Source of the DNA: Falsiroseomonas sp035644895
GTDB taxonomy: Bacteria; Pseudomonadota; Alphaproteobacteria; Acetobacterales; Acetobacteraceae
DNA: 10,664 nucleotides
Direction: 5' to 3'
Assembly: GCA_035644895.1 (NCBI GenBank)
Contig: DASQNQ010000321.1
Span: 1-10,664 of the forward strand
Shown here: in pieces, positions 6,991 through 10,664 of the stretch
Numbering within the stretch: the first letter of the stretch is position 1
Layout: every line of letters starts with the position of its first letter
The notes under the pieces: generated by a model
The model's input: only the letters and a program-made list of their open reading frames with translations
Databases searched by the model: none
Told to the model about the DNA's origin: nothing
Program-made: the position numbers and the translations under genes

Positions 6991-8001
6991 TTACCGCCTG
7001 CGCCAGAGCCGGAGCGGCGTGGTGGCGGCAGGCCAGCCGGCGGCCACGACCGGCGCCTCTCCCACCTGGTCGAACTGCGCCGCCAGCCGGGCGAGCACGG
7101 CACCCGCCACGCGCCAGCCCGGCCCCGCCCCGGCCGGCACGCCCTCCGCCAACCCGCCGGCCGCGCAGAATTCGAGCTCCGGCGAGGCGATCGCGATGTG
7201 CTGGCCAGGGGCTGCGTGCGCGACGACATCGGCGAACCAGTCGCCCTCGTCGAACTGCGGCCAGATCATCAGGATGGGCGGCGGAGCGGCCGCGGCGGCG
7301 AAGTGCGCGAGGGTCGCGACCGCGTCGAGGCCGTGGCGCACGGGAAAGCCGATGCCGGTGCGCGGGGAGGCATCCGCATCGCTCGCCGCGACCGCCAGGC
7401 CCGCGCGCTCCAGCGCCCGCGACACGAGGCCGAAGCCGGCGCCGACCTCCACCACCCGGCCCAGCGGTTGCAGCAGCCGCACGGCCTCCGCGGTCGGCAG
7501 CGTGTTGCCGAGGCCGCGGAGCGCGTGCGGCACCGTGCGGCAGGCAGCGGCGACCTCCTCCGCCGGGGGCGGCATCCCCCGGTCGAGCGCCTGGAGGTAC
7601 CAAGTCCTGCGCATGGCGGCCGCAGGGATCCAGGCCTCGACACTGCCGAGTTGCTGCAGGGAGGCAGTCGCCTGAGCCGCTGCGAGCGCCACCGAGAGGC
7701 TCCACCGGCGCGCACGGGCGGTGTCGCCCGGGGGCAGGGCGTCGATCAGCATCCGCAGCCCGGCGAGGCCATGACGGTCGGCCAGGGCGGCCGCCTCGCC
7801 CGGCGGGTGGGGGCGGAAGGCCAGCGCCGCCGGATCGGGCCTGAGCTGCGCGAAGGGCACCAAGCCATCCGGCGGCAGCGTAACCTCCAGCTCGCCCTGC
7901 AGCAGCACGCGGGGCCCGAGGCGGAAGGGTGGCAGCCAGGGCACGGCCGAGAAGGGCGCCTCATCCGCCTGGAGCGGCGGCCTCTCGTCCGGACCGGGCA
8001 T
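6991..8001 (-). CDS. SAM-dependent methyltransferase-like protein with a long N-terminal region
   Basis: I start this gene at the ATG at 8001 (336 residues) because GGAG lies about 5 bases upstream; an in-frame ATG at 8031 has no such site and would add ten residues. The C-terminal half looks like a class I methyltransferase. Motif I is VVEVGAGFG (residues 183-191, G-x-G-x-G), an acidic cluster SDAD at 207-210 fits the end of strand 2, and ILMIWPQFDEGDWF (about 243-256) follows. The N-terminal 170 residues are not recognisable; they contain a helical stretch and W-Y-L-Q-A-L-D-R. No substrate-specific motif is visible, so neither the target nor activity can be assigned. The gene is on the same strand and upstream of the guanine-deaminase-like gene, which may point to a purine- or base-related role, but this is only contextual. 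Confidence 0.7.
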   Translation of the reverse strand: MPGPDERPPLQADEAPFSAVPWLPPFRLGPRVLLQGELEVTLPPDGLVPFAQLRPDPAALAFRPHPPGEAAALADRHGLAGLRMLIDALPPGDTARARRWSLSVALAAAQATASLQQLGSVEAWIPAAAMRRTWYLQALDRGMPPPAEEVAAACRTVPHALRGLGNTLPTAEAVRLLQPLGRVVEVGAGFGLVSRALERAGLAVAASDADASPRTGIGFPVRHGLDAVATLAHFAAAAAPPPILMIWPQFDEGDWFADVVAHAAPGQHIAIASPELEFCAAGGLAEGVPAGAGPGWRVAGAVLARLAAQFDQVGEAPVVAAGWPAATTPLRLWRRR

Positions 8002-8327
8002 GGCTCTCCGTCCTGTTGTCCTGGGGCACATCCGTGGCAGAGGCCGCGCTTCGCCGCCAAGCCGCCGCGGGAGCGCTGACCGGCACGTGAACGGGCCCTG
8101 CCTGTTGCCACATGACCGGGCAGACCCCGACCGTCCGCATCATGACCGGCGAAGCCATCTGGGCCGGGGCTCGTTCCGCTGGCGAGCCGGCGACGGATCG
8201 GGCGCCATTGGCACGAAGGCGGCCACCGCACCGCTGGGCGCTGGCTCCTCCACGGGGGTAAGTGCGCCCCCTGCAAGCAAACCCTCCCGCAGTTTCGCGT
8301 TGTGCCACTACATCGGAGGTGGTTGTG
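8002..8327. other. Gene-poor divergent intergenic region with a spaced direct repeat
   Basis: This 326-base stretch separates the divergent methyltransferase-like and lipoprotein genes, so it should hold both promoters. No protein-like frame or RNA gene is apparent. The only notable structure is CATGACCGG at 8111-8119, repeated exactly at 8141-8149, 30 bases apart (about three helical turns). A TTGCCA at 8105-8110 resembles a -35 box, but no convincing -10 follows at the right spacing. Confidence 0.4.
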
Positions 8328-8666
8328 ATGCGGAAAGTCGTTCTACTTGCATCGTGTCTGGCTCTGGCGGCGTGCGGGCAGACCGCAGGCGGCCGTGCAA
8401 CGTCCGGGGGATTGCTCGGCGCTGGCGCTGGCGCAGCGATCGGCTCACTGACCGGAAATGCAGGAGCGGGCGCGGTGATCGGTGGCCTTGGTGGAGCAGC
8501 CGGCGGGGCCCTGACGGCGCCCCGACAGCGCGGCGGCTATGACCGGGGCTACAACGAAGGCTACAACCAGGGCTCCCGGCAGCAGAGCTACCGGCAGCAG
8601 CGCGGCGGCTACTACAACGATGGCTATCGCAACGATGGCTACCGTGGGCGCGGCTACGATTACTGA
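8328..8666 (+). CDS. Glycine-zipper outer-membrane-type lipoprotein with Tyr/Gly-rich tail
   Basis: The ATG at 8328 follows a strong GGAGGT Shine-Dalgarno (8315-8320) by 7 bases and gives 112 residues. The N-terminus is a lipoprotein signal, MRKVVLLASCLALAAC, with lipobox L-A-A-C (13-16) and Gly at +2, which favours outer-membrane sorting. Residues 27-62 form a glycine zipper (GLLGAGAGAAIGSLTG, then AGAGAVIGGLGGAAGGAL), the pattern of the glycine-zipper 2TM / 17-kDa-antigen-like proteins, whose helical hairpins insert in or pack against membranes. Residues 66-112 are low-complexity and rich in Tyr, Gly, Arg, Gln and Asn, with G-Y-N/R repeats such as GYNEGYNQG and NDGYRNDGYRGRGYDY. The exact role is unknown; envelope integrity or stress is typical of such proteins. 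The gene stands alone, with a hairpin terminator directly behind it. Confidence 0.8.
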   Translation: MRKVVLLASCLALAACGQTAGGRATSGGLLGAGAGAAIGSLTGNAGAGAVIGGLGGAAGGALTAPRQRGGYDRGYNEGYNQGSRQQSYRQQRGGYYNDGYRNDGYRGRGYDY

Positions 8667-8674
8667 GCCAATGC

Positions 8675-8699
8675 GAGGGCCGTGAGAACCACGGCCCTC
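8675..8699 (+). terminator. Strong hairpin terminator after the lipoprotein gene
   Basis: GAGGGCCGTG (8675-8684) pairs perfectly with CACGGCCCTC (8690-8699), a 10-bp stem with the five-base loop AGAAC, starting 9 bases after the lipoprotein stop. No T-run follows, as is common for hairpin terminators in very GC-rich genomes. Confidence 0.6.
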
Positions 8700-8814
8700 C
8701 ACGAGGCCGGAGGCGCTCAGCCGCCAAGGCCACGGCGCCTACATGCCCTCGATCGCCATCATCCAAGCGGCAGAACGAGGCAGTGCAGGCTGCATGCTGC
8801 TCACGAGGGGCTTA

Positions 8815-8840
8815 GAGCATTTCCGGGTTACTCGAACTCG
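8815..8840 (+). repeat. Terminal inverted repeat, transposase 3' side of the IS630 element
   Basis: The repeat begins GAGCATTTCC just inside TA (8813-8814) and matches the reverse complement of 9817-9842 at 19 of 26 positions. The transposase stop codon (8830-8828) lies inside it. Confidence 0.75.
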
Positions 8841-9430
8841 TATCCTGAGTTGGCCAGGTAGTTTCGGCACTCGTCTGGGCTGAAGGTGTCGAGCAGGCGG
8901 CCGATGGTGTTCCAGAGCGCGTCGCGGGTCCGAGCGCCTGCCTTCCGAAGGCCTGCCTTCAGCTTGGCGAAGGCCTGCTCGATGGGGTTCAGGTCTGGCG
9001 AGTAGGGCGGCAGGTGGAGCAGGCTGGCGCCTACGGCCATGACGGCCTCGCGCACGCCCGCGACCTTGTGGGCGGCGAGGTTGTCCATCACCAGGACGTC
9101 GCCCGGCTCCAGCGCCGGGGCGAGAGCCTGCTCGACGTAGTCGCGGAAAACCTCGCCCGTCATCGGCCCGTCCAGCACGAGAGGGGCGACGAAGCCGGTG
9201 CTGCGCAGACCTGCGACGAAGGTTGTGGTGTGCCAGTGGCCATGCGGCGTCGTGTCGATCAGCCGCTCGCTCTTTGGGCCCCAGCCGTAGCGGCGCACCA
9301 TGTTCGTGCTCGCCCCGGTCTCGTCGAGGAACACGAAGCGGGCCGGGTCCATGTAGCGCTGCCACACCCGCCAGAGGCGGCGCTGGGCGGCCACATCGGG
9401 GCGGTCCTGCTCGGCGGCCTTCAGCAGCTT
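8828..9430 (-). CDS. IS630-family transposase, second frame (DDE catalytic domain)
   Basis: This frame carries the catalytic domain of an IS630-type transposase. The three acidic residues are in VFLDETGAS (first Asp), DVLVMDNLAAHK (second Asp) and YSPDLNPIEQAF (Glu), all intact. It has no good start of its own: the first in-frame initiator is a GTG at 9394, inside conserved sequence and without a clear RBS. The protein sequence K-L-L-K-A-A-E-Q continues smoothly from the first frame at the A7 run (9435-9429). Expression as a -1 frameshift fusion with the upstream frame is therefore the likely mode, giving a product of about 315 residues. The fusion catalyses cut-and-paste transposition into TA sites. 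I gave the start as the codon where the shifted frame begins; a simple frameshift mutation is the alternative. Confidence 0.8.
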   Translation of the reverse strand, partial: KLLKAAEQDRPDVAAQRRLWRVWQRYMDPARFVFLDETGASTNMVRRYGWGPKSERLIDTTPHGHWHTTTFVAGLRSTGFVAPLVLDGPMTGEVFRDYVEQALAPALEPGDVLVMDNLAAHKVAGVREAVMAVGASLLHLPPYSPDLNPIEQAFAKLKAGLRKAGARTRDALWNTIGRLLDTFSPDECRNYLANSGYEFE

Positions 9431-9774
9431 TTTTTGTGTCGCAGGTCGAGCCTGCGCAGGGTCGCCCAGATCGTCGTCAGCGACCCGGCTCGGATCCCGC
9501 GCCTGGTCAACTCCGCCTGGATCTCCGCCAAGGTAATACCAGGCTTGGCCGAGGTCAGCTCATGCAACAGGGCCTCATGCCCGGCCAGCAGCGGCTTGCG
9601 ATACCCGCCGACCTTGGCCGGGGCGGCGCTGCCCGTCTCACGGACCCGCCGCACCAGCTTGATCGCTGCCGACGCGCTCACCTCAAAGCGCCGCGCTGCC
9701 TGCCGGGCCGAACTGCCCGCTTCCACCGCCCGGACCAGCCGCAAACGCAGGTCCGCAGACAAGGGTGCCGTCAT
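9421..9774 (-). CDS. IS630-family transposase, first frame (helix-turn-helix DNA-binding region)
   Basis: This 117-residue product begins at the ATG at 9774, with a GAGG Shine-Dalgarno about 6 bases upstream; a TTG at 9792 is a weaker alternative. Residues 6-50 (from SADLRLRLVRAVEAG through RQAARRFEVSASAAIKLVRR) form a typical IS630/Tc1-type helix-turn-helix that binds the terminal repeats. A second winged-helix-like part (residues about 60-112, with ITLAEIQAELTRRG) follows. The frame ends at TGA (9423-9421) a few codons after a run of seven A on the coding strand, where the catalytic-domain frame takes over by -1 shift. Read alone it would be a DNA-binding protein without catalysis and could inhibit transposition. 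Confidence 0.8.
   Translation of the reverse strand: MTAPLSADLRLRLVRAVEAGSSARQAARRFEVSASAAIKLVRRVRETGSAAPAKVGGYRKPLLAGHEALLHELTSAKPGITLAEIQAELTRRGIRAGSLTTIWATLRRLDLRHKKSC
9428..9436 (-). promoter_or_regulatory. A7 slippery site for -1 frameshift in the transposase
   Basis: On the coding strand the sequence is CAC AAA AAA AGC TGC TGA in the first frame. Re-reading one A gives AAA AAG CTG CTG AAG, which enters the catalytic frame. Homopolymeric A runs are known slippage sites for ribosomes and RNA polymerase in IS elements. Confidence 0.65.
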
Positions 9775-9816
9775 CACCGCCTCGCCGCTCAATCAGCAGC
9801 GTCGAATCAGAACCCG

Positions 9817-9842
9817 CGAGTCCGTGCAACCTCAAAGTGCTC
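9817..9842 (-). repeat. Terminal inverted repeat, transposase 5' side of the IS630 element
   Basis: Read on the minus strand it begins GAGCACTTTG, directly inside TA (9843-9844), and mirrors 8815-8840 at 19 of 26 positions. It lies 42 bases upstream of the transposase ATG, so it may overlap the transposase promoter (TTGCAC at 9829-9824 resembles a -35). Confidence 0.75.
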
Positions 9843-9844
9843 TA

Positions 9845-10395
9845 ACATCGCCTTGCGTGCGATCGGGAGGTTGTCGAGGAAACGCATTGTCCAGCTTCTC
9901 CGCTACATGCCGGACCATCGTTGGACGGCATTGCCGGCGGCATCATCACCGCCCAGCCTCTTATCTCGACAGGTCGCGATCATGTCGGGCCCGCGCGACT
10001 ACCGGATACCGTAGTTATACTAATCCGCTATTGCCGGATTGTTGGTCTGGATTTCACTCTGGCCCCACATTGGCGACACGGTTTGCTGTGTGGGACGCTT
10101 CGTCGTGCGCCACCTAGATGAGACGTCCGGAAGCGGGAGAAGGTCTGAGCGCGGGCTTTGGTGCGCCGCCCCTATCTCTCCTTGCCGTCGCTGAGCGTCA
10201 CGTGGAACAGTGCTCAGCAGCGTCAGTGATACATCCCGTTCCGCCACTCGTGCCGATACCTCGAACGGGCTCGGAATAAGCCTGAGCTGAGGCCTGCGGG
10301 AAGGGAGGCGTTGCTCTCCCACTTGTTGAAGGGGACGGTGGTGCACGCAACCCGCTGCCCGCACGTAGCTCGGCCGGCATGACGACAACACGATT
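9845..10395. other. About 550 bases with no recognisable gene
   Basis: The stretch between the IS630 end and the GGDEF gene is less GC-rich than the rest of the window. It holds no frame with protein-like composition, export signal or known motif, and no tRNA. Visible structure includes TAGTTATACTA (10012-10022, a near-perfect palindrome in an AT-rich patch), AATCCG/CGGATT (10022-10027 and 10035-10040, seven-base loop), and CTGAGC/GCTCAG (10191-10196 and 10212-10217). It may be decayed mobile DNA, but I cannot name a source. Bases 10198-10395 are also the in-frame continuation of the truncated GGDEF gene. Confidence 0.45.
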
Positions 10396-10664
10396 TCAGC
10401 CAGTCGACTTTGCGCGGTAGAGGGCATTGTCTGCGGCCGAGAAGAGCCGGCTTGTCAGCCGGTCGACCTCGTCCGTTGGCGCTCCGTGCGGCCAGATCGT
10501 TGCAACGCCGATGCTAATCGTAACGAGGCGCAGCGGTGTGTTCGCTTCGTGATGTATGTTCAGGTCCAGGATCGCCATGCGTAGGCGTTCAGCCACGATG
10601 AGCACACCGTCAGCGAAGGTGTTCGGAACGAGCATCGCGAATTCCTCCCCGCCGATGCGGGCAG
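10396..10664 (-). CDS. Diguanylate cyclase (GGDEF domain), C-terminal part; 5' end outside window
   Basis: The frame enters from the right edge with the catalytic motif R-I-G-G-E-E-F-A (10656-10633), a GGEEF variant of the type found in active diguanylate cyclases. It continues through VTISIGVAT and ends SAADNALYRAKSTG before TGA (10398-10396). The family converts two GTP to cyclic di-GMP, a second messenger. The normal family ending is A-L-Y-x-A-K-x-x-G-R-N-R-V. Here the Arg codon after Gly is TGA, and the following in-frame codons still read N-R-V-V-V-M. The gene therefore looks truncated by a single CGA-to-TGA change, losing only the last few residues of the domain. Sensory domains upstream cannot be seen. 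The activity of the shortened protein is uncertain. Confidence 0.85.
   Translation of the reverse strand, partial: ARIGGEEFAMLVPNTFADGVLIVAERLRMAILDLNIHHEANTPLRLVTISIGVATIWPHGAPTDEVDRLTSRLFSAADNALYRAKSTG

Larger units (their letters stand above)
8815..9842 (-). mobile_element. IS630-family insertion sequence, about 1028 bp
   Basis: The element carries a two-frame IS630-type DDE transposase and ends in 26-base imperfect inverted repeats (19 of 26 identical, both beginning GAGCA and ending ACTCG). Each end directly abuts a TA dinucleotide (8813-8814 and 9843-9844), the target duplicated by IS630/Tc1-type elements. The length is within the usual 1.0-1.2 kb for the family. Transposase catalytic residues and both ends are present, so it may still be mobile. 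It sits in an intergenic area; removing it and one TA joins 8814 to 9845, and I recognise no gene restored by that junction. Confidence 0.85.

Noticed and set aside
9014..10117. Plus-strand frame through the IS630 element into the right flank
   Set aside because: It is antisense to the transposase and crosses the IS boundary; no family features.
10303..10320. GGGAG/CTCCC pairing as terminator of the GGDEF gene
   Set aside because: It has only five pairs and lies far beyond the stop, without a T-run in the transcript direction.
10198..10380. 60-codon minus-strand frame as an independent gene
   Set aside because: It is in the same frame as the GGDEF gene and is simply the sequence after the TGA at 10396; no own RBS is evident.
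10020..10427. 135-codon minus-strand frame covering the gene-poor stretch
   Set aside because: It overlaps the 3' end of the GGDEF gene in another frame and shows no recognisable protein signature.

Overview
The window is very GC-rich, with dense, closely packed genes. Gene content and codon style suggest a high-GC alphaproteobacterium, most likely Acetobacteraceae (Roseomonas-like). That placement is my inference from protein style; there is no rRNA or other phylogenetic marker here.

Layout. 1-632 (+): 3' end of a DsbD/ScsB-type membrane disulfide reductase, followed at 667-1020 by a small secreted six-cysteine protein. 1201-1953 (+): a secreted, possibly beta-rich envelope protein whose start region carries a perfect hairpin. 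2069-3864 (-): a three-gene metal-uptake operon made of a 53-residue His-containing single-helix protein, a ZnuC-type ATPase translationally coupled to it (ATGA), and a ZnuB-type permease. A Zur-box-like palindrome covers the RBS and start of the first gene, so zinc is the likely substrate. No substrate-binding protein is nearby. 3947-5254 (+): a divergent DUF445 membrane protein. 5442-6431 (+): a Tat-type exported cyclase-family (PF04199) protein with a variant active-site motif, preceded by a 10-bp perfect hairpin next to its Shine-Dalgarno. 6453-8001 (-): a guanine-deaminase-like enzyme downstream of a SAM-methyltransferase-like protein, converging on the cyclase gene. 8328-8666 (+): a glycine-zipper lipoprotein with a Tyr/Gly-rich tail and a good hairpin terminator.

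The right end is accessory. An IS630-family element (8815-9842) is bounded by TA and imperfect terminal inverted repeats, and its transposase is split into two frames at an A7 run, consistent with -1 frameshifting. About 550 bp without a recognisable gene follow. The window ends in the C-terminal part of a minus-strand GGDEF protein, whose reading frame stops at TGA exactly where the conserved Arg of the terminal GRNR motif is expected.

Functionally the left two-thirds is mostly cell-envelope and metal biology (disulfide reduction, secreted Cys-rich protein, zinc import, exported hydrolase). I found no CRISPR array, phage module or defence system. The strongest candidates for something undescribed are the Zur-box-controlled micro-protein fused by translation coupling to ZnuC, and the hairpins at the starts of two exported-protein genes.
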